Shown piece after piece: positions 25,201-36,022 of a stretch of DNA of 64,000 nucleotides. This DNA is from Branchiostoma floridae (taxonomy: Eukaryota; Chordata; Leptocardii; Amphioxiformes; Branchiostomatidae). The notes below the pieces were generated by a model that worked only from the letters and a program-made list of their open reading frames with translations, was not told the origin of the DNA and did not search any database. Location of the stretch: contig NC_049988.1 of the NCBI RefSeq assembly GCF_000003815.2, positions 14,188,400 to 14,252,399 of the forward strand, read 5' to 3'. Numbering within the stretch: position 1 is the first letter of the stretch; each line of letters opens with the position of its first letter. Position numbers and translations under genes: made by a program.

Positions 25201-28200
25201 AAACAACAATTTTGAGCAAAACCACTTTTCATTATGATATATCTTGGGCATCCAAGACGCCTTCATTGTCAGATCAACAGCCCGCAAGTTTCTGAGTTTA
25301 AGGCCCCCCTGTTCATAAAGATTATATAATGTTTTCCTTTTTACTCGTTCTGGCCCCCCTCCCCACAAGAACTGAAATATTTTTTTCTCGTATCTGTCGA
25401 AAAAGGCAGGAGGTGGGGACGGAAGAGACTGGAATAGAAATATAAATTGTGACACTACTAACGAGTTAATAAGGGTAATCTTCCCTAACAGAGAAAGAAA
25501 TTTCCCTTTCCAGGGATTTAAAATTTTATCTATTTTTCTCTCTTTTCTGTCAAAGTTAATATTTACAATATCCGATAATTTTTTTGGGATATGAATCCCT
25601 AAAATATCTGCGGGGCCGTCGGTCCATAGTAAGGGTAAAGAACTCGGTAAAAAAAAGTTGCTGTCTGTTAAGGAACCTATACGAATTATCATACATTTAT
25701 CAAAGTTGGGCATTAAACCTGACAACAGTGCAAAATCTTCTAAGTCTTTCACTAGAGCATACAGCGAGTCAAGCTTTGGGACAAGGGGGAAATTCGAGTC
25801 ATCGGCAAATTGTAAAATTTTAGTTTCAAGACCATATGTTCTTAGACCCTTAATTTCCATGTTATTTTTAACTTTAATGGCAAGTAATTCTACAGCTAAC
25901 ACAAACAGATAAGGGGAGATGGGGCATCCTTGCCGGACTCCACGGTTCAGGGGGAAAGCACTAGAAATATGGCCGTTATTAATAATTTGACTGAAAGTAT
26001 CGTTATATAAAAGTTTTATCCATGCAATAAAATTGTCGCCGAAACCAAAATACTCCAAAACCCTAATAATAAAATCTTGTCTTATAGTATCAAATGCTTT
26101 TTCAAAATCAGCACTAAATATTAATCCCGGAATTTCATTTTTGTCGTAATATTCTATGATTTCTAATAGTCTCCGTATAGTATCACTAATACATCGCCCT
26201 TTCATAAAACCAGTCTGATCAAAAGAAACGAGATCTGAGATAACATTTTTAATGCGAAGGGCCATGCATTTGGATAGTATACGGGTATCACAATTCAATA
26301 AAGTTATCGGTCGCCAATTTGTAATGAATGAGGGGTCCTTATCCTTCCCTGTGGAGTCCTGCTTAAGGAGTAAAGTAATTAGACCTATTTTTTGGCTATC
26401 AGACAAATGTCCCACCCGAAATGAATAATTGAAAGAAGCCAACAGTGGTTGCTTCAAACAATGAAAAAAAATCTTATAAAATTCAACGGGAAGGCCGTCC
26501 AGACCGGGTGACCTTCCTGAGGAGAAGGACTCAATTGCTTTTTGTAATTCAAATTCTGAAATAGGTTTTTCGCAGGTGTCACACTGGCCGGGGGACAAAT
26601 TTACTGGGGGCGGTTCAGGAAAGAAAGGTCTAAAAACATCACTATCTAACGACATAGGGGGCTCTTTAAATGAGTAAAGATCAGCATAAAATCTTGTTTG
26701 GTGTACTAAGACATCCTCAGGATCGAGGGCTACAGAACCATCTGACTTAACAAATTTTGTCATATTCTTTCTTACCCTCCCTCTACTGTTAAGAGTCATA
26801 AAGAATTTTGTGCATTTTTCCCCTTGTTCCATCCACCTGGCACGTCTGCTCATAATTAGGTTATTAGATTTCGTTTGGTAAAATAATTCCAGTTCCTGTT
26901 TTTTACACTGTAGCTTGTCAAAGATTTCATTATCGGGAAATATGTCTAATGCTTCTTGCAGGCTATTGATCTCACACGAGAGAGAAACCTCAGTATTCCG
27001 ACTTTGTTTAGATTTCCAAGATGAGAACTTAATTATGTGGCCGCGAACGGCACACTTGAACGCTTCCCACACAATATGTGGGTTTGCCGAATTACGATTA
27101 AATAGGAAAAACTCAGTGATAAAGTTTGAGGTTTCTCTAACGAAAACTGGGTCATTGAGGATCTCTTGGTTAAGTCTCCAATAACCGGGACCTCTGGGTG
27201 TATCAGACGTGGTCAAGGAAAGGCCAATTAAGAAATGATCCGATCTCAAACTATCTTCTATACAAATTTTTTCTACAAAAGGGATTAACGAGAATGATGT
27301 CAAAAAATAATCTATTCGGCTAGCCTGAAGTCGGCGTCTCCATGTGTAACGTACGGCTGTTGGGTGTTTATACCGATAAGCATCAATTAAATCTAGATTA
27401 GCACAAAGAGAGTTAATGGCCAAAAGGCTTTTTGGATGGTAATTGGAGACTTGGTGCCCAGCTCTGTCCATTTTAACATCCAATACAGTGTTAAAATCCC
27501 CTACAATGACACTATATAAACCAGATGTTGTAAAGGCTTGTACATTATTTTCAATATCAACAAAGAAAGATGGATCATCCGTGTTTGGGGCGTAGATATT
27601 TACTAAACAAAACCGAAAGGAATCAATTGTAACATCTAATATAATCCATCGCCCTGAGTCATCTCTCACTGTCTGATGGACTGTATAAAGAACATTTTCC
27701 TGAAATAAAACCATCAAACCTCTGCTGTTACTAGAACCGTGATTAAATAAAATCGGGCCCCCCCATTCTGACCTCCATCTTTCTTCATTCACAGGGGTAG
27801 AGTGAGTCTCCTGTATGCAATATATTTTGTAACTTTTATCTTTTAACCATGTAAATATTTGATTTCGCTTTCTATGATCGCCCATTCCATTGCAGTTGTA
27901 ACTGCAAATACTAAGCTTTGGTAACACCATGGGGACCGAGCAAAGAACGAGAAGTAAGAAAATACTCTGGGCGATCACAGAAGGCGAAGCACAAGTAATA
28001 AGGTAAGATTAAAGCAAAAAGAAAAATATGTCTATGAGGGCGGCAATTGGGGTTGCATAAACGAAAATGAATCGTACTAAACGAATCAACATATGATCTA
28101 AAACATGTACAGACATACAGCACTATGCCATGCAAACATAATAGAAATAATATACAACACAACATCAAGTAAGGTAAAGCATACGGCAACTTAACGTCAA

Positions 28201-31200
28201 CAAAAAACAAAGTAAGTTGATAAAGGTTGGTGGCTCATTCGCTCAATCCATCATTATTGTCATTCTCGTTTACCCCACAAAAATACTTAGCCAAATTAAC
28301 AAACGAAATGGTACAGTTCATCACTCCTATTAAACAAAAACAGAACTCTAAACTATAAATAGATGAAACAGAAATATAACAATTGGTCCAACTCAAAAAA
28401 CTAAGAGTAAGTCATTAGCAAACCAGATTAAAGATTGGTCCAGTTCAGAACATAAAGAATAACCATACATAAAATGGTCAGAAATCAAACAAATTGTTGC
28501 TCGCAGCTGTCAAGAAATTCTCTTCGGACACGTGTTCAAAGAACAACCGCATTTTAATGTAAATTCCACAAGCACCTACCAGCTGCCCACATGGAACAGC
28601 AAGTATCATAACAAAATGCATGTATGTGGCTTTTCCCCACTGTATCAGAAGAGATAACCTGTTACAATGTCTCCTTTTAACACATCTCAATAATATTTAA
28701 AACAAGAGGGGTCACAACATATTTCTGATTTCCAGCTCATACCAACACCTCAGGCAAATTATTCGCACATGTCGGGAATTCTTCGGAACATTCCAAAACA
28801 ACAACAACAGATGTGCACTTGTACCATCTGCTAAATTCTTTGTAGAATTTGTCGAGGGTGAATTTACCTGTGGATGGTAAGGTACAACCTCATCAGTTCT
28901 GTGAACATGGGCTCCTCATATCCCAACATCGACGTGAAGTTTGCCGACCAGTCCTTCTCTGGGTCAATGGCGCCGATGCTTGAACCGTCGCGGTAAAGAT
29001 TACGGTAGATTTTGGCTGCTACAGTCGGCAGTTTTGCGATAAGGTCCATACTGTCCTCATAGGCAAACTGGAAAGGTATGAATGTGGTAAGTCAGGATGA
29101 AATACATTCACTGACAGATATTCTATGAACAACTTAAAATAATGAATGCTGGTACTGTCATTTTTAACATACAGTATGTAAGGAGTATTTTCAAAAATCT
29201 CAAAGAGATGGTTCAAAGTAGATACAAATTATCTAATTCTGCTTTCCTCTAAATTTGGCTTGAAGGACACCAAGACATAAAAGAGTGTCCATTACAGCAA
29301 TGCACAGTGCCTGTAGTTTGCAAGATTCCCCTTATGAGCCAGCTGCAGTACAGATATCTAACTAAACTTCAGTATCTTTTTGTTGTGTAAATTTGACTTC
29401 TGCTAGCAGGTTTCTCAAACATGGCAATCAAAATCGTTGTAAACTTCATTCATAGAAAGCTTAAGAGGTCTACTCCTTACCTCCCAGTACTTGGACTTGT
29501 GCACGCCTTCTGCATACTTCTTGGCAAACATGCTCTCGCTGTTGAGCGCTGAGATGGCGGCGCTGAACTGTGACATGGGGTGGAGGTTGCCGGGGAAGTT
29601 GTCCAGCATGGTGACCACGTGGGACGGGAGGTCCGCTCTGTCCGCCCACTGTCGCGATAACCACTCCGCCTGTGTGTGGGGTGGACAAGACAGGTTAACA
29701 TATGAGCACAGTAAGAAACGTGCGGTCTAACAGTGGTCGACCAACTGGACAGAGCCGCATGGAAGCGCGGTGTGAAGACTAGCTGGCTGCTGCCTACCCC
29801 TGCATCAGGAATCCCAGCAGTAGTATAATCAAACAATGGACAGCGAGTAAGAAGCATCAAGGCACAGCAAAGTATTTGCCTTGCAAGTCTCAACATCCAT
29901 TTTATTTGAATGTTGTAGCTGGAGTGCAATGGTTAGTAACCTCACCATTGTGACCATTCATACAGATGCTGTACACATTGTCAAAAGTGTAAAAGGCTGA
30001 GTGAAACTATACTAGTTACAGTAGTACAAGTGAGTAATTTCTCTCATAGCTATTAGTTCTTAACCTTAAGAAATTACATTCCTACACCCATGTCCCCGGG
30101 GACTTCTCCTGTAACCTGTAGCTGGAACAGACCCCCAGGAAGGGATTCCTACCCTTAATTGGGGGTAGGAGTAAAATTCCTACCCCCACAATTTCAGCCC
30201 CACCCTACTGTACCTGTGCCTGCGTAGGGACCTCTCCTGTCACCAGTAGCCAGAACAGACCCCCAGGGAGGGGTTCCTACCCTTTCAGCCCCGCACAGCC
30301 CTTCCTTACAGCCCCACACCCCTCCCCACTTGTCCACTGTACCTGTGCCTGCGTAGGGACCTCTCCTGTCACCAGTAGCCAGAACAGACCCTCGGGAAGC
30401 GGCTCCTCCCCACCCTGAGCCGTGGGCAGGACCTTCTGGCACTCTGGGATACTCAGGCCACGGAACCGGATACCCTGGGGACGAAAAACATTAATGGTTA
30501 CCCTTATTTTACTTTATTTCACTTTTCTTTTCCTGCAAAAGAACATTACACTATTAGTATTACCTCTGTGTTGGTAGATTGTAATTTATATCTTGCAAGC
30601 AACATACATGCAACTCAGGAACTTTTATGAACATGATCTTCATACTTTTATCACTGAACATTGTTAAAGTGAATATTATATTAGATTTGGGAGTAAAAGT
30701 ACTATGATTTACATATGGGTGAGATATAAAAAGGACTACATCTGATGATTATAAAGTTGACGTAGATTATAAAATACCATAAGTTAAACATGGATTAAAA
30801 GCTTGAGCCATACCTCCTCAGGGTCCAGGACAGATGTCTCGCAGATCATGGACTTCATACCTCTCATGCCACCATACAGCTGGACATAGAGAAAAAACAC
30901 AAGAATAAATCTCATCACATATATGTACATGTCTGGGTGCTGGATAGCTGAGAAAAACATGAAGACTTGAACAACTTAAGACTAATTCTTGTACAACAAT
31001 CAGTTTGCCCAATAAAATGACACTACTTAACACGTACAACACAATGAGTATCATCAACTCCAATACAACCTTACTGTCATTTTGCAAACACATCTCTTAC
31101 TTTCATAAAGAATCATACAGCATGTTGGTCTCACCTGGTCGACCTGGATGTCCCCGATCTTGCTGGCACCATGCTGACTCCTAAAGCTCTTGATTTCTTC

Positions 31201-34200
31201 CTGTTTCACCGGGATCATTGCCGCAAGGATCTCCTTGAGATCCTGGTAGAAGAAAGAGTAAACCATATAATTCATAACCTTCTTTCTGTAGGGGTAAGTC
31301 TTGAGTGTATAGCTTCCAGATGCAAACGGGAAAATATTAAATGGAAGCGCAAAACCAAAGATGTCATCTCATGTCGACATTCAGTGCAAAAATATAAATA
31401 CAAAAATAATAATGGTGTACATGTATTTCATTAAGAACAGTAATGACATTACATTACTCTTTGCTCACCGTTTGTGACTGTGTTGCATATTTCCTGAGGC
31501 CATTACTGAACCTTGGAATCAGTGGCTGCAAGAAAAAAATGAAATAAACATTTCGGTAAGTAATGATATTAAAACACAATCCTTATATATTTTTTTACTA
31601 CTACTTAAATACTAGTAGTAATCACAACCCCTTCATACCTGTGCACCTGTTGGGTTTTCCTTGACAGGTGCATCACTTTGGATCTCATTGCTGCACATGA
31701 ACAGATTTCCCTTGGGACTGACTATACAACCTACGGCTGATTAAACTAGCCATCAATTAGCTTATACGGCAGCAACACAATGACACTTACATGCACTAGA
31801 ACAATTCTACAGGAGGCCACAGAATGAGTTACCTTTGACAAGAACAGATCGCACTTTGGCTCAGGCAGTATTTCATATTTTTGAAATTTTCATACACCAA
31901 TACTTTCAAAAATGTATCTTTGGAAAATGCACAAGAATAACATTTTTGCAATGTTGTAATTCTCAAAGTGTTTCTGTGATATGATATTATACATTGTGTA
32001 TATTATATATTATATTATAATAAGATTGTGCTCATTTTGTTGAACAGGCAACAATAAAAATCATTGAATGTTCTTCTATACAAAAGCTTTTGCCCTGACA
32101 GCATAGCCGTGTACATCTGTGCAATGTAGTGAAATCAGACATACAGGTATGTCCAGAGTCACCTTGAAATAACAAAAGATGACCTTTACAAGTACAATTC
32201 TATGATTGGGACATTTTCTGGGAATTCAAAGGACAAAAATGAAAACTATGTTATCAGCATACTCCCTCACATCATACACTAACAGTTAATTTGTGATGTG
32301 ACCTGGTAACCTATCTTTTACCTGGTGGCTGGTGCTAAAGATCGATTTTTACATTTGAGCCCCGAGCCTTGCATGGTTATTTTCCCCTGACAGCTATAAT
32401 TAACACTTATACTCCTAGTCCCCCTTTATCTGTAGCATGTATCTGTGAGTGGACCCAGTTCCATTAGCTGGGCCTCCTATCTGACATGCCCTGACGTCAT
32501 TCGTGAGCCATGAGTGCACCCAGCAGCAGTGACACAGTCATTATTTCCTACTGGCAAAGCTACTGTGTCTTCGATAATGTGTCATCACCAAAGTGGGCCT
32601 AAATTAGTAAATACATCTTCCATACAAATTACAAAATTTTAATTGAACCATCATGGCTCACTTTATACAGACATCAGCCAATTTAGCCATGATTCCTCTT
32701 CATAGCTAAATGCCTGTGACTTTGTGAAAGCTGCTTTTGTACAGCAATAACCGTGAATATCTAAAGCTTTTATTATATTTTCTGATAACACCCTCCCAAA
32801 GGAATATTTTTATCTGTATATATGTTATCAACAGTTCTAAATTCCTGATTTGTATGTTGATGCAGGTTGGGGACTGAACTAAGCCCAGATTCTATTATTG
32901 AAGAAAATTTCTCATTCTGCATGTGAAACGTAGTGTAGCAGCCTGAAATGTTCATGTAGACTTGAGCACAGGAAAACGTCATGTATCCAGTTGCCCAATT
33001 GGTTGACAGATTGCCCATGGCCAAAAATTGGCACTGCCTATCAGTCATGTCACTGTTATGTAATGGCTAATGATGGTATTTAGCTGAGGACGGGTGAACA
33101 TAGGGAATGAAGCAGAACATCTAACTCTAAGATTATGGTCTGTCAAAGGTCCACATAGAATATAACATGTACATGTACGCTGATTTATCCAAGCCATTTT
33201 ATTGGGGTCATATCTGTCAACTTGTAAATCTTTTGTCGCCACTTCAACAAGCTGACATTATTTAGTGCATACCACACACACAGTTAAACTTCAAAAACTC
33301 CAGACATAACTAATTGAGAACTATATCACAAAAGAATCTGTTTTTAAAGAAACATTTTCTCATTTGAATCAACTTAACAGTAAGAATGAATTATAAATGA
33401 AACCTCTGATTCTGAATATGTACATGTGTATGTCACCCTTTTGATTTTATGCTTTGTTCTCTGACACACAATCTGGGTCAATAATAGACTTAGTGGTGTG
33501 CTTTGGGCAAATCCATACTAGATATGTTTGAATCTTTTATACTTACTAATATAATCCTAGAGATTGCAATTTTGATCTGTTTTCTTAAGCTTTTGTGTTA
33601 TGTTTTCATGTAACACATGTCTTTGTTTATATGTAAAACCTTCTGTTGTTCATACTACTCATGTAAAAACATCCTGTGTTGCTTAAGTGACAAGTTGTTG
33701 CAAGTTTTTGATTAATTTTCTTTGTGATATTGATGATTTTATTGTTTTATGTTTCTGGGCCCACATTGAAAATCAATTTGGTAGAATGGGCTACCCTGTT
33801 CTCTGCAAATTCAAAAAATAAATAGATAAATATAACTTTTAGCCTCTATGTGTCTTGCCATGACACATTGACAATGGTCCAAAAAATTCTCAGACAATTT
33901 CCAATACTAATTTGATCATGTGTGACACCACCAAATTAGTATTGGAAACTGTCTGAGAATATTTTGGACCATGTTGGTCAGTCACACCGCAGAGGTCAAT
34001 TTTGCTGGATGCCTGTGTATCTCACAAAAAGGGTCATGTCATGCCTATATATATGATACCCCTTACAGGGGAAGAACTTCAAAGAAGCTTTGGCAGACTG
34101 AAAATGATGTATTGACATTTGACAGTCTAATTCTATTCACAGTTGGAATATGTATCAAAACGAACAGACAGTTTCATTCTTCTGGGAACTACAAGACAAC

Positions 34201-35491
34201 TACTATAGTACTATTGTATCATTTATATGATAATTATACCCTACAGGCTGGGATGTCCTGTCTTGCCTGGCTGATAAACTATAGATGAACTGTCCCAAGT
34301 GATTTTTGCCTGTCTGAAACAATAGATAGCCCAAGGGCCTTCCCTAGTCTTCTTACCATATCAGGCTCTTCAAGTATGGCTGGCTACCATTTCTGTTGCA
34401 CATCCATATGGGGCCTGGCAAGTAAATTATCCAAGTGCAATAAAAACTTGTACAGCCTACTGAAGAGACAAGACCTTTATCAGGACATATCGGTGCGTCA
34501 AAGACTGAAAGACTTCAAAGAGCTTGCAACTTTTCTCCAAGCAGAGGTTGGAATTAGCAAGCAGGAATTAGTGGAGGGGATTTTTACCGGCTTGCTCCTG
34601 CCACTTGTCTTCTTCAGTGCCTGTTCTTGTTCAGATACAAGGCAACACCCCTCATCTGGGAACAGTTCTCAAATGAGATTCCTATAGCTAGTGTGTCTAT
34701 TAAAACTAAGGTTTAATCCAGTCACATCGATAAGTGTGGTGGGTTCTTAAACATACTCGAGATGTAGCTCTCCTCTATCAGTCTGGAGTCATGGTTACTA
34801 TAGTTGATTACTTTTCCTGTTTCCATAAGTCTACTACATTGCAAATATGGATATTCTAGAATGATCTTCTGGAAACATATGAACATATGTATGCAGGTCT
34901 TGACCTGCCTTCAAAAACAGGCAGTTTAAAGCAATCTGACAGGAAGTTTAAGGCAAAATGTCCTGAAATGGTGAAACAAACACATATGTTTCAGTGTGCT
35001 TGTTTGATAGAAGCTACACCAGCCAGTCACACATGGTCAAACTTCAAACATGGATAACTTGCACCATAATCTTTAAATACCGAGGAGGTCAATCTTTAAC
35101 CTCTTGAGTAAATTGAAAGTCACATGTACAGTGACACTACATGTACTCTACTATATCTTCGCTACTGCCCAGTTGGTTGTAAAGAGAGTTTTCATTATGA
35201 AAAAAATGGTAACAGAAACGCTTTAGATCTTCACTTTATAACCGTAAAATCACAAATGACACGAATTTGTTGCCGAATGTGTTTCAGTTGCAACATCCCC
35301 GTGACCCAGTGACGCCCCGACAGCCCCCTTGTTCGCGCCCCCCTCCCCTCTCACTAGACAGCTCACGTGCGATCCCGCCTCGCTGGCGGCTCACGAACGG
35401 CTTGAAAAGTGGTTAAACAAAGACTTGGGAAGGGAAGGAATAGTCTCACCTTTGTTGGGGCATAAAGCCGCGCCGTAACTGTTCTAAACAT
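19291..35491 (-). CDS. CS: Citrate synthase, mitochondrial
   Basis: The enzyme condenses oxaloacetate and acetyl-CoA in the matrix, the first step of the TCA cycle. Twelve exons, all with GT/AG junctions and consistent phases: 35450-35491, 31469-31525, 31135-31242, 30814-30879, 30343-30474, 29481-29669, 28868-29067, 23307-23436, 22749-22850, 21980-22105, 21406-21489, 19291-19455. They sum to 466 residues, the human length. The N-terminus [14 protein letters not shown] plus [13 protein letters not shown] is a basic, amphipathic transit peptide. The catalytic residues are visible: His in [12 protein letters not shown], His in [17 protein letters not shown], Asp in NVDAHSG. The protein ends [12 protein letters not shown]. 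An in-frame ATG two codons upstream (35497) is an alternative start. Introns carry a LINE, a hAT-like element and a MITE. Confidence 0.96.
19560..20900. repeat. Tandem repeat units in CS intron 11, split by a transposon
   Basis: Units containing 'gctatagtac', 'tttgcctaactgcactga' and 'ctatagg', followed by 'acaaatacag', occur at about 19565-19650, 19685-19750 and 20815-20895. The 1,057-bp hAT-like element is inserted at the 'actatagg' word of one unit, so the array predates the insertion. Confidence 0.6.
19751..20807. mobile_element. Nonautonomous hAT-like element with 8-bp target duplication
   Basis: The termini are TAGTGGTGCGTACCGG and CCGGTACGCACCACTA, exact inverted repeats. The 8-bp direct repeat ACTATAGG flanks the element on both sides (19743-19750 and 20808-20815). 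An 8-bp duplication is characteristic of hAT (also P and Merlin) elements. Subterminal regions are rich in 'ttccggttcaggtccggact' and its complement. The 1,057 bp hold no transposase-like frame; the longest open frame is about 80 codons. It lies in CS intron 11. Confidence 0.85.
21095..21125. repeat. (CTTT)n microsatellite
   Basis: Six or so TTTC units are followed by a segment ('atttgccaatgatacaactcattacacgg') that looks like a dispersed repeat but cannot be assigned. Confidence 0.7.
21690..21794 (+). repeat. Possible 3' tail of a retrotransposon
   Basis: The stretch ends with 'gtcgtaataaaggttatg' followed by short (AAAT)n repeats. This resembles the 3' end of a non-LTR element with a simple-sequence tail, such as CR1/L2/RTE types. 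No coding part remains. Confidence 0.35.
23580..23912. mobile_element. 333-bp MITE, second copy (opposite orientation)
   Basis: The ends are CAGGGCTCAAAATAC and GTATTTCGAGCCCTG. Its reverse complement matches the element at 10746-11077, including CCACCTGCA, AAATTGGAGCTGTGCAG and TTCTGGTGTCTACCTGCA segments. The CS intron 7 LINE is inserted only a few bases to its right. Confidence 0.8.
23930..28828 (-). mobile_element. Full-span non-LTR retrotransposon (L1/Tx1-like LINE) with 13-bp target duplication
   Basis: The element is bounded by the direct repeat TGCTAAATTCTTT at 23917-23929 and 28829-28841. It ends on its 3' side in a poly(A) run (T-run at about 23930-23940 on the plus strand), the mark of target-primed reverse transcription. 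It is about 4.9 kb, in sense orientation within CS intron 7, and codes for an apparently intact endonuclease/reverse transcriptase. The roughly 850 bp upstream of that ORF show no recognisable ORF1. Confidence 0.9.
24124..27978 (-). CDS. LINE ORF2-type protein: apurinic endonuclease plus reverse transcriptase
   Basis: One uninterrupted frame of 1,284 codons. The N-terminal exonuclease/endonuclease/phosphatase-type domain shows YNCNGMG (about residue 28), IQETH (about 55), GDFNTVLD (about 160), SRIDYFL and SDHFLIG (about 245). The reverse transcriptase has [43 protein letters not shown] and the catalytic FADD. Near the C-terminus, [21 protein letters not shown] forms a CxxC-H-C zinc-binding-like motif seen in this class. 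The initiator is uncertain; [12 protein letters not shown], some 17 residues in, would remove a hydrophobic leader. The absence of any stop or frameshift suggests a recent insertion. Confidence 0.9.
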   Translation of the reverse strand: MIAQSIFLLLVLCSVPMVLPKLSICSYNCNGMGDHRKRNQIFTWLKDKSYKIYCIQETHSTPVNEERWRSEWGGPILFNHGSSNSRGLMVLFQENVLYTVHQTVRDDSGRWIILDVTIDSFRFCLVNIYAPNTDDPSFFVDIENNVQAFTTSGLYSVIVGDFNTVLDVKMDRAGHQVSNYHPKSLLAINSLCANLDLIDAYRYKHPTAVRYTWRRRLQASRIDYFLTSFSLIPFVEKICIEDSLRSDHFLIGLSLTTSDTPRGPGYWRLNQEILNDPVFVRETSNFITEFFLFNRNSANPHIVWEAFKCAVRGHIIKFSSWKSKQSRNTEVSLSCEINSLQEALDIFPDNEIFDKLQCKKQELELFYQTKSNNLIMSRRARWMEQGEKCTKFFMTLNSRGRVRKNMTKFVKSDGSVALDPEDVLVHQTRFYADLYSFKEPPMSLDSDVFRPFFPEPPPVNLSPGQCDTCEKPISEFELQKAIESFSSGRSPGLDGLPVEFYKIFFHCLKQPLLASFNYSFRVGHLSDSQKIGLITLLLKQDSTGKDKDPSFITNWRPITLLNCDTRILSKCMALRIKNVISDLVSFDQTGFMKGRCISDTIRRLLEIIEYYDKNEIPGLIFSADFEKAFDTIRQDFIIRVLEYFGFGDNFIAWIKLLYNDTFSQIINNGHISSAFPLNRGVRQGCPISPYLFVLAVELLAIKVKNNMEIKGLRTYGLETKILQFADDSNFPLVPKLDSLYALVKDLEDFALLSGLMPNFDKCMIIRIGSLTDSNFFLPSSLPLLWTDGPADILGIHIPKKLSDIVNINFDRKERKIDKILNPWKGKFLSLLGKITLINSLVVSQFIFLFQSLPSPPPAFFDRYEKKIFQFLWGGGPERVKRKTLYNLYEQGGLKLRNLRAVDLTMKASWMPKIYHNEKWFCSKLLFSSSPLFTTNTFPFCQLTPSDFETLVKEKAPISVFYRQVLQAWLKFQLRPPENALEVKQQLLCLNSQICIGGKPLFSMSFYNRGVLFVNDILDTANNFLSFQNYVLKFGDTCSEFVYNQIISAIPLPWKNLLKQVSPNLSVCIPVCRGIGWLHQSNINKNLYSFFMHEARLWGSSDRVQYYWEDYFNIPVMWKKVYSLTYKISIDSHMRMFQYKLLFKYLTTNQVLHRWGLIESPLCSLCKEEEESSIHLFWDCRFAALFWQQVEEWYFSHTGDHLHVSLCNVILGDLSDRCPALSNLIFLLGKQFIFRNRHWCINIKSFISYITYYFKLESIISNRTGKTKKHMGKWGKLVGLLSLSA
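30100..30282 (-). pseudogene. Two decaying partial copies of citrate synthase exon 5
   Basis: The segment 30207-30282 repeats the 3' part of CS exon 5 (30343-30474). On the minus strand it encodes [16 protein letters not shown] without change and keeps the same donor (GTACAG). A more diverged third copy lies at about 30100-30154. No acceptor with a pyrimidine tract precedes either copy, so they are not complete exons. They lie downstream of the real exon within intron 5. Confidence 0.75.
31526..35449. other. Citrate synthase intron 1
   Basis: This 3.9-kb intron separates the transit-peptide exon from exon 2. It contains a 99-bp foldback at 33874-33972. Several open frames of 60-105 codons lack any recognisable family similarity, and no other exon is supported. 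Confidence 0.65.
33874..33972. mobile_element. 99-bp foldback element with 40-nt arms
   Basis: The left arm begins ATGGTCCAAAAAATTCTCAG and the right arm ends CTGAGAATATTTTGGACCAT. The inverted similarity extends about 40 nt on each side, with only a few mismatches, around a loop of about 19 nt. It is a small MITE-like element or a hairpin-forming sequence in CS intron 1. Confidence 0.7.
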
Positions 35492-36022
35492 GGACATTTT
35501 TCCTCCGAAAATGAACCTTTCCCCCTTCGAGGGCAATGTACCGGTCAAAGTGATCCCGAAAGTGAGACTAGACCCGATTGTGATTGGACAATGGCGTAAG
35601 CAAACCTATCGCTCATTGGTGACTATAGATTTCGATTTATGTATTGAATGCTTTGATTGGCTAAAAGAAATAGCCTTCGAAAAATGATCGAGTCTGCGCA
35701 GCAGCTAAGGGTAACCCCAGTGACGTCACAAATAAATAAATACTTCCCTGTTGCGTAACCTGTCCAGCTCAAAGGAACAAACCTGCCTTTTTTTATGACG
35801 AACATTTTATTATTATAAAGCCTTTGTGAAGATATCAAAGAATCCTTATCGAGCTACTGATCATGATCTTTGACCCATGTTTGCTTGTGTAATATTTATG
35901 TAATAGGACATCCCCTGGAGTGAGTTTCATCCACACGTGGCCACTCTCCTCCATTTGTTCTATCTTTTGACCTCTTTAATCGTTGAACTTTAGACCTTGA
36001 ACCCCAGGTACAGGCATTGGTG
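35492..36022. promoter_or_regulatory. Divergent promoter between citrate synthase and OXNAD1
   Basis: The start codons of two oppositely oriented genes lie 531 bp apart. The interval contains three ATTGG (inverted CCAAT) boxes at 35583-35587, 35615-35619 and 35656-35660. It also has a palindromic CRE/ATF site TGACGTCA at 35721-35728 and a TGCGCAGC word at 35695-35702. No TATA box is apparent. Regularly spaced CCAAT boxes are common in bidirectional promoters of housekeeping genes. That both genes use this promoter is inferred. Confidence 0.6.

Noticed and set aside
29477-29929. 150-codon minus-strand frame over citrate synthase exon 6
   Set aside because: It is a shifted frame; the correct frame encodes [20 protein letters not shown] of citrate synthase.
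35490-35687. 65-codon plus-strand frame starting MDIFPPKMN
   Set aside because: It overlaps the citrate synthase first exon on the other strand and lies in the promoter interval; no family similarity.
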